Shown here: in pieces, positions 22,396 through 33,627 of the stretch
How the letters are laid out: each line of letters begins with the position of its first letter
Position numbering within the stretch: position 1 is the stretch's first letter
Assembly (NCBI GenBank): GCA_025765595.1
Contig: JAIVFH010000001.1
Coordinates: 682,001-746,000, forward strand
DNA: 64,000 nt
Source: Obelidium mucronatum
Lineage: Eukaryota > Chytridiomycota > Chytridiomycetes > Chytridiales > Chytriomycetaceae
Reading direction: 5' to 3'
Translations under genes and position numbers: made by a program
The notes under the pieces: generated by a model
The model's database searches: none
What the model was told of the DNA's origin: nothing
The model's input: the letters and a program-made list of their open reading frames with translations, nothing else

Positions 22396-24954
22396 ATGTC
22401 ACAACCAAGTCGATCACGGTCAAACAGCAACTCAAGCCTAGCGTCCAAAACATCCAGTAAATCAGGCAAAAAGGGCTCCCGAAGCTCCTCTGCAGCGTCT
22501 CTCCATCCATGGTCTGTTGAGCTTCTCCCCAAGCTTCCTTCAAAAGAAACAGCAAACGATCCAACAAAAAAATCTCAACAAAAGTCCAACCCACTTCTCC
22601 AACTGCCCCAACCATCATCGCATCTAAAAAATGAAATTGAACCAGAATCTGTGAGTCCAGTTGCATCAACATCCTCAAACTCCCAAACTTCAGTGAAACG
22701 CGAACAATCACCAACACCAGCATCAAAGCCATTATCCGCATCTTCTCACCACCAAAGATCTACATCCGCCGCATCGAATACAACAACGTATACCACCACC
22801 GCTGGAGAACCCCTCAACTTTGACCAACAAGCAATCAAAGTCGTGGTACGAATCCGGAATACAAACTCTGCTGCTGGAAAACCAAACACCGCCACAGCCA
22901 CACACGACTCTGTTTCTCAATCTAGCTCAAACCAACAACAGCAACAACAACAGGAAGAAGACGGTGCGGGGTCTCCAGCTACATGCATCAACGTTGTAGG
23001 GACAAACAAAATCGACATTACAGACCCAAAAGGGGAAAAAGGAAGCAAATCGTTTCACTTTGATACAATCTTTGGTATGGAGACTGAACAAGACGCAGTC
23101 TACGCGATCGCAGTAGAGCCACTGATTCAAAAATGTCTTGACGGATACAATGGCTGCATATTCGCATACGGGCAGACAGCGGCCGGGAAAACGCATACCA
23201 TGCAAGGACCTGCTGCGAAAATCGCGGAATCCTTGAAGGATGATTGTTTGGTGTTACATTCGGATATTGGGATTATTTCTAGAGTTGTGCATCAATTGAA
23301 TAGGCATGTTCGAGAGTTGAGAGGGAAGGTGGTTGTGGATGAGGCGGCGAGTGGTGGGGGCAGTTGTTTGGATTTTGTTGTCAAGGTTTCGTATCTTGAA
23401 ATTTATAATGAAGGGCTTGTTGATTTGCTTGTGGATAAGGATAAACAAGGTATGTAATCAAAGTTTTTTTTTTCGTATACTCACTCTCCAGTTTTATACC
23501 GCCTTCTTTATTTCTTTTTTTAGAAAACCTGAAGATCCGAATGGAGTCAGGTTCCACATCCGGAAAGGATTTATACGTTCAAAATCTGAGTGAACGATAC
23601 ATTTCATCCCTCAAGGACTATTTCAAGGTACTCACTACAGGAGCCAAAAATCGATCTGTTGGAGAAACCAACATGAACGCCCAGTCATCAAGAAGTCACG
23701 CGATTCTTACAATCACTGTCGACCAATACCTGGTTGAGCCGCGGAAACCAAACTCTGGCGGATCGGTTGGGGGCGGTTTATCACGGTCAGAGAGTACAGC
23801 ATCTTTGGCAGAGCTTGTGCCAGAGGAATATAGTCCAGAAGTGTTGCAAAAGATTGGACAAGGTCGAAAGAGGTCGAAAATCCATTTGATAGACTTGGCA
23901 GGTAACCATAATTTGATATCAGACAAAATTTGACATTTAAAGAAAAATATTGTTATACCTTGCAAATTCAACAGGATCTGAACGCGCCGACTCAACTGGT
24001 GCAACTGGCGATAGACTCAAGGAAGGCGCACAAATCAACCAATCCCTCTCTGCTCTTGGAAACGTCATCAGCGCTCTCACCAGCACCAATAAATCAGACA
24101 AACACCATATTCCGTATCGAGACAGCAAGCTTACCTACCTTCTCAGTGACTCGCTGGGAGGAAATGCGTTGACACTTATGATCACATGTTGCAGTCCCAC
24201 AGCTAAAAACTACAGTGAAAGTATAAGCACTTTGCGATTTGCGGAGCGAGTTAAAAAAGTAATGAATAAGGCAGTTGTGAACATGGATAAGAACTTACTA
24301 CGGTAATTTGCCTCACTAAAAGAATCATCATTCACTGATTATGGAAAAAAAATTCCTTCCAGTATTGCTGAATTAGAAGCCGAAGTGTTGGCATTGAAAT
24401 CACAGCTTGCCAACTGTGCTTGTGGAAGCATTGACGTAACGCCAAGCACGAATCCTCGTCCTTCTCAAGCCCCTTTTACTGAAATTGCCACAAGCAAAGA
24501 AGAAATTTTACAGAACAAGGATGACTCGGCAGAGGAAGCACTGACGGAAAATTCCTCAAATGAAACAGTCACAGCAACCAAGTCTTTGTCTGCACCGCCG
24601 CCGCTCAAAATTTCGGTTGAAAATAAAGGAACCGACCCAATGACCCCACTTACAAGGAGTCTGGAGTCCCTTGAAGCCAAAAGCAGTCCTGCAAACGTGT
24701 TACAACCTTTGGTAGTCTCGTTTGACAAGGGTAACGATCCAATTACACCATTGGCAACAAGTCTAGAGTCTGTTAAATCCTGTAGCAAATCTGGAAATAA
24801 GTCGCAAGGTGATGGGAAGGGGTCATACGAGCATGTAATAAGACCACACCTAGCGGAATATTCATATGTAGATGCAAGTGAGTCATGGAGCTGTTGGGAG
24901 AGGGCATGGTATGATGTAAAACTTGGTGTTGACGCTGTTGATGAGTACTGTTAG
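22396..24954 (+). CDS. Kinesin-like motor protein, tandem copy 2
   Basis: A 783-residue paralogue lying 149 bp downstream of copy 1. Exons are 22396-23449, 23524-23901, 23975-24302 and 24363-24954. The introns fall at the same places as in copy 1: after DKDKQ, inside DLAG, and inside LLR. The Ser-rich head is about 140 residues; the motor starts [17 protein letters not shown]-loop [10 protein letters not shown], switch [13 protein letters not shown], switch [20 protein letters not shown] loop of Gln and acidic residues lies near residue 180. The tail of about 200 residues carries two [12 protein letters not shown] / [16 protein letters not shown] repeats, a possible linear motif. Its motor is closer to copy 3 than to copy 1 by eye. 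Confidence 0.9.
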
Positions 24955-25268
24955 TCTCTGGCGTCCTGAATCAGCAATTTTTTTTTTATAAGTCTGTAAT
25001 TTTTTGATTCTCACCATGAACATGTTTTCGTGGTGTAGTTGGTTATCACACCAGTCTAACACACTGGTGGTCCCCGGTTCGAACCCGGGCGAAAACATTT
25101 TACTTCTCTAGCTTTTGGGGTATCTCGACGCTTCTTGGCTGTTGATGAACTCGTATTCGGTATTGTTTTTGAATGCTGAATAGATACTCAAGTGCACGTT
25201 GACTTGCGTTGAGTCGGACACATTTTTCTTAACAAAATCTTCCATTTGTTCTTTTCCAAGCTAAAAAA
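24955..25268. other. Intergenic region between kinesin copies 2 and 3
   Basis: Apart from the tRNA gene at 25024-25097, this stretch holds only the 3' end of copy 2 (a TTTTTTTT run at 24980) and the leader of copy 3. I see no other gene. Confidence 0.5.
25024..25097 (+). tRNA. tRNA-Val (anticodon AAC)
   Basis: A complete cloverleaf without an intron. The acceptor stem pairs GTTTTCG (25024-25030) with CGAAAAC (25090-25096), with A as discriminator. The anticodon stem CCAGT/ACTGG encloses the loop CTAACAC, giving anticodon AAC, which reads GTT/GTC valine codons after A-to-I change at position 34. The T arm has CCCGG TTCGAAC CCGGG, including the internal B-box sequence; the A-box TGGTGTAGTTGG is present. 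No CCA is encoded. It lies between two kinesin genes and is transcribed in their direction. Confidence 0.96.
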
Positions 25269-27552
25269 ATGTCCACAAAACCACGATCGCGAGCGCAGAG
25301 CAATTCCAGTATCAGTTCAAGCCGTAAAGGATCCTTTGATCACTTACCACAACTTCCCCACAAAGCTGGAGGTGGCGGCGTGACAACAACACAACCTCTC
25401 AAAGACGATACTTCAAGAGCCAGCAATCCTGCTCTATCGCGCCGAGCATCTTCCCTTCGTAACTTGGTTGATTTAGATGATCAACAGGATCAGCCAAACG
25501 CGTCTTTTAATCCAAATCCAAAGGCGTCGGCGGCAGCCCCGATTTTGTTGCACCAACGGTCTGCATCGGCGGTATCGGTGGCAACAACGTATGGAGCAGA
25601 AGCACTCAACTTTGATCAACAGGCAATTAAAGTTGTTGTTCGCGTGCGGAATACAAACTCATCAGGGAAAGTAAAACCTGGGGAATCATCAAGAGCAGCC
25701 ACGCCGGAACCAGAAACCGATTCTGACGGAAATCCAGCGACTTGTATGACATTGAGTGGGGCCAACAAGATTGATATCACTGATCCGAAGGGTGAAAAGG
25801 GAAGCAAACCATTCCATTTTGATACAGTTTTTGGAATGGACACTGAACAGGAAGCGGTATATGGTATCGCAGTGGAACCACTGATTCGAAAGTGCCTGGA
25901 CGGGTGAGAGTTAAAAAAAATGAGACTGTTAACAAAACGTTGGTGTAAACCGATTTTTGTAAATAGTTACAATGGATGTATTTTCGCGTACGGCCAAACA
26001 GCCGCAGGAAAGACACATACCATGCAAGGACCGAATGCTCGCATTGCTGAGTCATTGAGCGATTCCAGTGACTCTATCCACCCTGAAATTGGAATCATAT
26101 CTCGTGTGGTGCACCAGCTTCATGAGCACGTCAAGGAGCATAGAGGAAAAGTGGACGAAGCCAGTGGAAACTGTCTGGATTTTGTCATCAAAGTTTCGTA
26201 TTTGGAGATTTATAATGAAGGGCTGGTAGATCTTCTTGTGGACAAGAACAAGCAAGGTTTGTTTGACGGATAGGTTTTACTTCATCAATTTATACATTGT
26301 ATAGAGGATCTGAAAATAAGAATGGAATCCGGTTCGACAACGGGGAAAGACTTATATGTTCAAAATCTTAGCGAGCGTTATATTTCTTCAATGAAAGATT
26401 ACTTCAAGGTTCTAACAACGGGAGCCAAAAATCGCTCTGTCGGTGAAACAAACATGAATGCGCAATCATCGCGAAGTCATGCAATTCTTACCATCACTGT
26501 CGACCAATATCTTGTACAACCCAAGAAACCAGCAATGACAGCAGCAAGCTCTGAAGCCAGTTTATCGCGGTCTGCAAGTTCTACGTCTTTGGCGCCTGAA
26601 ATTTCATCACTGGCAGAACATTCACCTGAAATGCTCCAAAAGATTGGTCAAGGACGAAAACGATCAAAAATACACTTGATTGATTTGGCTGGTGCGTCGT
26701 TTAACACATCGCCGATTGCCTAATCGATGTTAACCTTAGGATCCGAGAGAGCTGACTCAACTGGTGCGACAGGAGACAGACTCAAGGAAGGTGCGCAAAT
26801 CAATCAATCGCTGTCAGCATTAGGAAATGTTATCAGCGCTCTCACAAGCCCAACAAAAGGGAGCTCAAAGCCACAACATATTCCATATCGAGACAGCAAA
26901 CTTACTTACCTTCTCAGCGATTCTCTTGGTGGAAATGCGTTGACGCTTATGATTACATGTTGCAGCCCTACAGCCAAAAATTACAGCGAAAGCTTGAGTA
27001 CGTTGAGATTCGCTGAAAGAGTTAAGAAAGTCGTGAACAAGGCAGTTGTGAACATGGATCCGTATCTACTGAGGTAACATGATTTTTCTACATTGGAAAT
27101 TTCAGTAACTCTTGGTTGTTTGCAGAATTGCCGAACTTGAGGCTGAAAATTTGGTTTTGAAGAAGCAAATCGAAAACTGCGTCTGTAATAGCCAGGGATC
27201 TAACGGCAATGATGAAAAGCCAAAGAGTAGTACTGCCAGAGCCTCAGTTGAAACAAAGAACCAAGAACAACAAACTGAGATTGAAGTCTCAGTAGAACCT
27301 CCGTCAGCGATATCCAACCAACAAGTAAAAAACCAAGAGCAGCAAACTGAGAAAGGAGATCTTGACGAGTCGCAGATTTCTGAAGCCAATGTGGCTGCTC
27401 CTTCCATGCAAACAATGTATGCGAACAGTTCGACCTCTCCAATGACACCAGCCGGAAGCGTACCAACTGTTTCGAATCATTCCATTGGCATTCAAACTGA
27501 TCCATGGCTGCTTCGCGCCGTTTACCAACTGCACGATTGGGGAGTTATTTAA
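25269..27552 (+). CDS. Kinesin-like motor protein, tandem copy 3
   Basis: A 690-residue paralogue. Exons are 25269-25903, 25967-26256, 26305-26691, 26740-27073 and 27126-27552. It shares the three intron positions of copies 1 and 2 and has one more intron after CLDG, just before [10 protein letters not shown], so an intron was gained here or lost in the others. The Ser-rich head is about 120 residues, then [17 protein letters not shown]-loop [10 protein letters not shown], switch [13 protein letters not shown], switch [19 protein letters not shown]. After VNMDPYLLR a short helix ([18 protein letters not shown]) precedes a Gln/Ser-rich tail with two KNQEQQTE repeats and the end [15 protein letters not shown]. 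As in the other copies there is no long stalk. Confidence 0.9.
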
Positions 27553-27679
27553 ATCTACCCATTATGGATGTGGTAAATTGCAATGAACATGTATTGAAAA
27601 TATAAAATGGGCTGCCAAAAAAAAAAAGAACCAAATAAACAAGAAGCGAGCAGAAAAAGTATGAAAACACAGCGGCAAT

Positions 27680-29920
27680 TCAACTGCAAGTCGAGCAGTT
27701 ATCATTGCATGCAGAGCAATAGAACTGGTTGCATGAGGGGCACTTTGCAGCTGTTTTTGTGTTGCATCCGTAACAGCACTCCTCACTCCAGTGAATACAA
27801 GAGAACCCGTTGACGTTGGATGACGAGTTCTTCTTATCGTTTTTATCGCTACTTAATTCCGAGTCTTGTGACCTGATTGCACAAATAGAGCAACAACTCA
27901 TGTTAGGAAGGTAGATGACAGAATATTACGGGGGAAAAAAACTCACCCCCTATATATGCACTTCTTAGAAAAGTTTTTCGGTCCACAAGCAAAGGAGCCG
28001 CACCCAATACACCAAACACTATCTCGAACTCTTGGTCGGCATCGACAAGATCCACATCGCAAACCATTCATAATCTTTTTTCCCGTCTCGCAGATTGCAT
28101 AGGCAATATACTCAGGGCACGTTTTTAGGACTGGTTTACGTTGCAGCGGTCGAGAAGGAGATGGGGTTCTTTTTTCTTTAACGCCACCTCCTCCACGCTT
28201 TGATTCCGGCTCAAAGCGAATACTATTGCCTTCCACATATTCAGCTACAATGCGAACCCAGAATTGAACCCGATCTTCAGCAAATTGACTTGGATGATGT
28301 GCACGCAAAACATCAATCAATTGAGAAAGCTCGGTTTTTTTCAAAACCACAAGTGTATGATAGAGTCGCGGATACAATTGCGATAGATGCGGTGCCCAAA
28401 GACTGGACGAGTTGGATAATGGGTCGAGACTGCGAAATTTGGCAAGTTGCTGGACAGGTAGAAAGCTGAGAATCCTGAGGCGCGTTACTTCAGGTAGTGC
28501 AGAGTAGATGAATACGGAGTTTGTGAGCGACTGCGGAGACTTTTTGTTTGGTTTTTGCACAGTAGAGACAGTAGTTGTAATGATGGGAGATGATACTGTG
28601 CTCAGTTTTGTTGGAATCGAGGCGCGACGTTTAAGAGGTGGGGTTTGCGTCGATGAGACCAATGCAGTAGCTGAAGACGACGACGAATTTGGCTGCCGTT
28701 TGAATTGAGAAAGCTTTGGTGTCTCTCCTGGAGTTGTGACGCCAGACGAAATACCACCATCTTCGGAGGAGGACTCATAATCATGCTCTTCAACACGCTC
28801 AAGTTCAGGAGTGGGGCTTAAAATCAGTGGCGTGGGCTGTTTCCGCTTCTTTCCGATTGCTGCGGCACGAATTTTTTGTGGAAGTCCAAGTTGCAAGGGA
28901 ACCACATCGCTCATTGAGATCATGGCAGTTCCATTAGGCGTTGAGGCGAGATTGGGAGTTTGATGAGGAATCTAAATATAATACAATTTTGTTGCTAAGC
29001 AAAAGAGCCCTAAAAAAAGTAATAAAACATACGGATTGCGGTGGCATAAAGATCCCGTTCGCATGAAGGGGATTCGAATTGTAGCGTGCCAGCGAATTTC
29101 CAGAAATGACTGCAGAGTTGTTACCAAAGCTGGCTTGACTGATTTGAGAGCTGAAACCACCTGAGGATGAACTCGTGACTGGACTTGGAAAAGCGAAAGT
29201 GTTTGCAGTGGAGGCGGTAAGCTGTTGTGGCGAAAAGGGTTGGTGCTGGGAATAATGGTGGAATTGAGGTCTAATTTGGAGTGGATGTGGAGAGCTTGAC
29301 AATGCAGGTGAGCTGTGTAATGTTGGTGCTGCAACAGGGTGTGGCAAATTAGGTGTGGGATTGTTTAAGTAATGCCCCCCAATAAGAGGTATGTGGGACG
29401 GACGAGGCGAAGCGCTTGCTCCTCTTCCATTTTGTTTCCCCATATTCTGCTGCTGTATAATCATGCGCTGCTGCTGCTGCATCATTGCGATGGTGTTTGT
29501 CATATTGGAGTGATTCTGTTGTTGGGAAGCTACTGCTGGAAGGGTTGGACTAGCGATCATCATGGGAGTTGATACAGGAGAGTGCTGAAGAGAAACTGGA
29601 GCTGAGTAGCTATTGACATTGTTGTTGGCATTGTTGACAGTGGCGTAGTTGAAGCTGGGTGGTTGTTGAATGATCATTGGAGAATTCACGGAATCGACCC
29701 AAATGCCTGGTTTGAAGTTTGGCAATTCGAGCTCAAGTCCGCGAACAAGGCCAAACGACGATCGCCGCCGGACGCCTCTTCCCTTCGCTGCCTTTGAAGA
29801 GGCCGTGGAGGAGCCTGCGTTGCGATCCTCGAGCGTTGCTTCGACTGTTGCCGACGAAGAAGAAGCCGACGACGACGAAGACAAAGAAGTTGGAAAGAAG
29901 AAGGCGGCGTCGTTGTCCAT
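27680..29920 (-). CDS. F-box-like protein with Cys-rich zinc-binding C-terminus
   Basis: About 700 residues. The start MDNDAAFFFPTS (29920) opens a Ser-rich segment; an in-frame ATG at 29974 is possible. Next comes a long Gln/Asn/Pro/Ser-rich region (MMQQQQRMIIQQQN). An F-box-like segment follows: LPEVTRLRILSFLPVQQLAK with SLWAPHLSQLYP. The C-terminus has many cysteines (LRCGSCRCRPRVRDSVWCIG, CGSFACGP, then CYGCNTKTAAKCPSCNQFYC) that probably bind zinc. Two introns join the three blocks: about 28976-29032 and 27864-27945, both in frame. F-box proteins recruit substrates to SCF ubiquitin ligases; that role is inferred from the motif only. The target and the full domain family are unknown. Confidence 0.65.
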
Positions 29921-30301
29921 TCGGAAATGCAGTGGCGACTGGCTCAGATAATAATAATAATGAGGAAATTCCAAAAATAGATAGAGTGGATGCAGCAGAA
30001 GATGCGTAACAATGCGAGGATAGCGAGAAACAGACTTTGTGCTATTGGGGAAGGTACTGGGACACTTGTATCTAACGTCTGAGCTAAGAAAACTTGGAAA
30101 AGAGACTCAAAAAACACATATATTTATTAATATTAGAAATAATTAGAAGCCAACAAGAGTGATACAATATTCTCAGGGAAAAAAGGTATTTAAATAAAGA
30201 ACTAAAAGAAAAGGGTACTTCAAATAAATAAAATAGCCATACACGATACTTCAATTAACAGATATCTCTTACTCTTCCAACTAATAATACATCCTGCTCT
30301 C
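29921..30301. other. Intergenic stretch between two leftward genes
   Basis: AT-rich DNA between the stop of the DUF2433-RRM gene and the start of the F-box gene. It contains several AATAAA-like and TATTTATTAATATTAGAAATAA-type stretches, which fits 3'UTR and promoter use. I see no coding frame or repeat worth naming. Confidence 0.4.
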
Positions 30302-33255
30302 TTACCATATATTGTTGGTATATAAAGACTTCGCAGGTTTTTGCAGGTGCTGTGGTTGCGGCTGCCACATGGAATGCGATCCAGTTTGCTTCATATGTTG
30401 CTTCCCACCCTCATTCATATATGGTCCACCCAGTCTACCATCCCCAATAGAAGATCCACGATTCTTCGACGCCCACCCAGAACCAGTATCATAGTTCATT
30501 CCTGCCATGTTCGTCATACTTGGCTTTCGTTGTAAATTTTCAAATCCAGCTGCGCCACCAGACATGGCACTATTCATTATTTGCTGGTTGAAGCTCATAA
30601 CAGTTGCGATCGCGCAACTTTTTGCCGCCAAATCTTTACTCCTTCCCGAATTCTCACCGCCAGGCAAAGCATAACCACGATCTCTTTCAGCCGTAGCTAC
30701 AACATTGAAGTCATTCCAGCCACCTGTATCCAAAACAGCACTGTGACTACGACTCCAATTAGATTCTGAGCCGCTGGTGGTGACCCCAATTCGACCGATG
30801 AATCCGTTTTCCAAGGAGTCTGGGGACGAAAAGCTGGAATAATCTGTGGTCAAATTTGAGATTTCGCTGCTACTTCTGTATCGACTGTCATTCACAATCT
30901 TTCCCCAGTTGTTTTGAGATGGAACATCCAGCGCTGCTGTAGACCTATTCCAGGATGGAGGAATGAATTCTTTGGATTGCATTACCGCTGGCTTAGAATT
31001 CACGCCCACAGAGCGATCCCATGCGGCTCCTGTTGTAAAGGAGTCCTTCTTTCGCGGAGGAGAGTCCCAAGTACTTTTAAAGCTAGACTCTTGGGTTTCA
31101 AAGTGGGAGATTCCTGAGAAGATTTGGTTCCGGACAACCATTGGCTTTGGCAAGAGCCCAATGGATGCTGTTGTACCTGCCATACACCGGCATCTTGAGA
31201 ATTTGTTGCAGAACATCCAGTGTGTGTGATCCAAGAATCTGACTTTTTGAGAGGGTTCGACGAATCAAACAATTGAGATCCTGGAACACCCGATTGAGTG
31301 TATGGACGTGGCAAAAATTGAGTAGAACTGTGTGGAGCAGGATTGACTGGAGCAGTGTAAATCTCAAGAGCGTTCATGCTGCTACTTTTTTTGAGCGAAT
31401 ACGGCAAACTTGGCTCGATTACTGCATGTGACATTTCAAGCTTCACCGAGTCTGCCCGCTTCCTTCCCAGCTTTTCCAACCGACTTGGATCATACTCGAC
31501 TTTCAATTTGGCTCCATGGAATCTCTGCAAGAGTTTGTCAACAAATATACTCAACTTCTTGATATACTACCAACCTCGCCATTCATTCTCAAAACCAAAT
31601 CCCTATCCATCTCCTTAACATCTACAAAGGCAAAAGGTCGTCGGTCTGCCTTTTTATTGTTCACGATTTTGCATCTCAATATCTATGGTGCAACGGATTT
31701 TTATCAATCGAATAGTTACCCAGCACATACTCACATTGATATGACGAAATCTGGACATCAGCTCTTCTTCGGTTGTTTCATCTGGAAAATTTCCAACAAG
31801 CACTGTGCAAGTTCCAATAGTCTAGAGAAATTTGTTTGTTTAACTCTTGAGTTTTTGAAAGGAAGAAACTACTCACTTCTATTTCAGAAGCGTCAGTCAT
31901 ATCTGACGATATATCAAGTTCCCCTCTCCAAAATGTGGAGTCGGCCGCATCAAATGCTGGCGTGCCACCTTGAATTGGCGCCGAAGCTCTTCCAAATGAA
32001 TCTCCTGGAGATGACGAATTGGGTGTTGATGCATCTGAATCCCACGGATTTCTGAAAGTTCTTAGTGTTCGTGTCCCATGTTCTTCGCCTTTAAGTGGTA
32101 CAGTCTCAGTGCATACTTGTTGCCTGGTGCGTAATTTTTTTTGACCTGTGTATTTCCATTTAGAATCACGCTTGGAGACGTTGTAAAGCTTACCAAGATT
32201 AATGATCGAATGGACCATCCGATCCAAAGTGCTTTCGATCTTGACCACGCGAATGTCCATGTCTTTGATTTCAACAGTAAGATAGTCCGACTGCAATAAG
32301 GACTCGAAGGGCTCCAAGAGTCGATTAAAAAGAATTCTGGGGAGCTCGTTATCAGTTTCCAAACATATATCAACTATTAAATACAGTTCCCACCTATTCG
32401 ATGAGTACTTTCGTTTAATCTGCAGATGTGTTTGATTAATTAATTCCAAATCCGTCGCTGGCACGTTCATAGAAAGTAGAACGTCAACCTTTTGTGGTAA
32501 AGAAGTTAGGCCGCGTATCACTCGTGTGTCGCTACTTACATCCAAGCAAGTACCAAGGCGAGAAACCATCTGAGAGGCTCTTCCATCCGTGACTAGGATT
32601 TTAATTTCACGACTCATTGATGTGGGTATAGAGGAAAACGTGAACATTTCAATCAAGCTCTGAATTAATGAGTCTGGGGTGCTTTCTAGTGTGTTTGATA
32701 GATTGTAGAGCCTAATTGTACAGTTCTTGGCTGGAATGTGAATTTCCGTGGCGCTATTGGAAACATAATAGATGTTTGCCACGGCAAGTTTTTGTAATTG
32801 GTTGGTCTGAACGGTAGGGTTTATTAGGATTACGCGTATTAAAACCTGCAGCTTACATTATTGTAGAGCACATAGATTGGAAGGGGGATCTGCTCAATGC
32901 CATTTAAGAAGGGCTCACTATCAGAGCGCAAAAGATTTCTAACCTCAGATGCGTCTCCGCCAGATGGAGTATGCGATAACTCGGATTCTGTGTGTTGTTA
33001 TGTGATGGTTGGAATCTACCTTGCATTAAAACAGTTTAACACTCCTAGTACCGTTAGCGGCAAAGTCGCCCATATGAACAACGACGTCGGCTTTAGTTTC
33101 GCTCGCGAGACTTATCAAACGCGAAATTTGTCCTGGTTATAGTATTGTTCAGTGGGCATTCTAGTTGGAGGCCTTCAAAACGAGAAATACAAACCTCTGC
33201 AGTTGGCAACGCACAAGACAGCACAGGCTTCTGACTGATACAATCTTGAATTCAT
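30302..33255 (-). CDS. Fungal DUF2433-type protein with degenerate phosphoesterase start and an RRM
   Basis: Starts MNSRLYQSEACAVLCVANCR. The opening resembles a calcineurin-like metallophosphoesterase (CVANCRGQISRL, then TKADVVVHMGDFAAN), with the second metal motif GD kept but the first (normally D-x-H or GD-x-x-G) changed to ANCRG. The next block (LPIYVLYNN, REIKILVTDGRASQMVSRLG, KVDVLLSMN) resembles DUF2433. An RRM follows across three exons: TVLVGNFPDETTEEELMSRF, then ILRCKIVNNKKADRRPFAFVDV and FHGAKLKVEYDP. The last third is Ser/Asn-rich. At least seven introns are needed; one at about 31134-31200 joins SQDAG to ISHFETQES and one at about 32978-33065 joins FAAN to ESELSHTPSGG. RNA binding is likely; catalysis is doubtful. 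Confidence 0.65.
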
Positions 33256-33627
33256 TTTATCGATTATCCAGATGAGTTTCAAGTAACGGTGAGGGGACGG
33301 ATGTATGCAGTGCAATTCTTGGTGCTTGATTTTTTGGGAGGATTTAAAATTTCTGACAGCAAGGGTGCTGTCGAAGAATACAGCAGATAGAAGCGACAGA
33401 ATACAATCTTCCTCGTATCAATGCAATATACTCCATGTTGGTTGTTATTTATGGCATTGTCAGCAGAAACGATACCTAAGTTGTGCTTATATTTCAGCAA
33501 TCGAGAATAAGTACAGATTAGCCTGGTATCAAGACTTCTTTCTTTTTGAATATGAGCAGTTATTTACTGGAGATCCCAAAAATGAACAAGAAACATATAG
33601 TCAACAGGTGAAAAAAAATCCATTAAG
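33256..33627. other. Intergenic stretch, no convincing gene
   Basis: This lies between the start of the DUF2433-RRM gene and the stop of the RhoGAP gene. An open frame on the + strand from 33305 runs into the RhoGAP last exon on the other strand, but its product has no recognisable domain or ordinary protein texture. I treat it as chance. Confidence 0.4.

Noticed and set aside
29719..30009. A + strand open frame rich in Arg/Lys over the F-box gene start
   Set aside because: It is antisense to a Ser/Ala-rich coding exon and has no independent support.
31134..33065. Apparent frameshifts in the DUF2433-RRM gene
   Set aside because: Choosing alternative splice sites (GTGTATGG...CTCAG and a longer intron ending CACACAG) restores a single frame.
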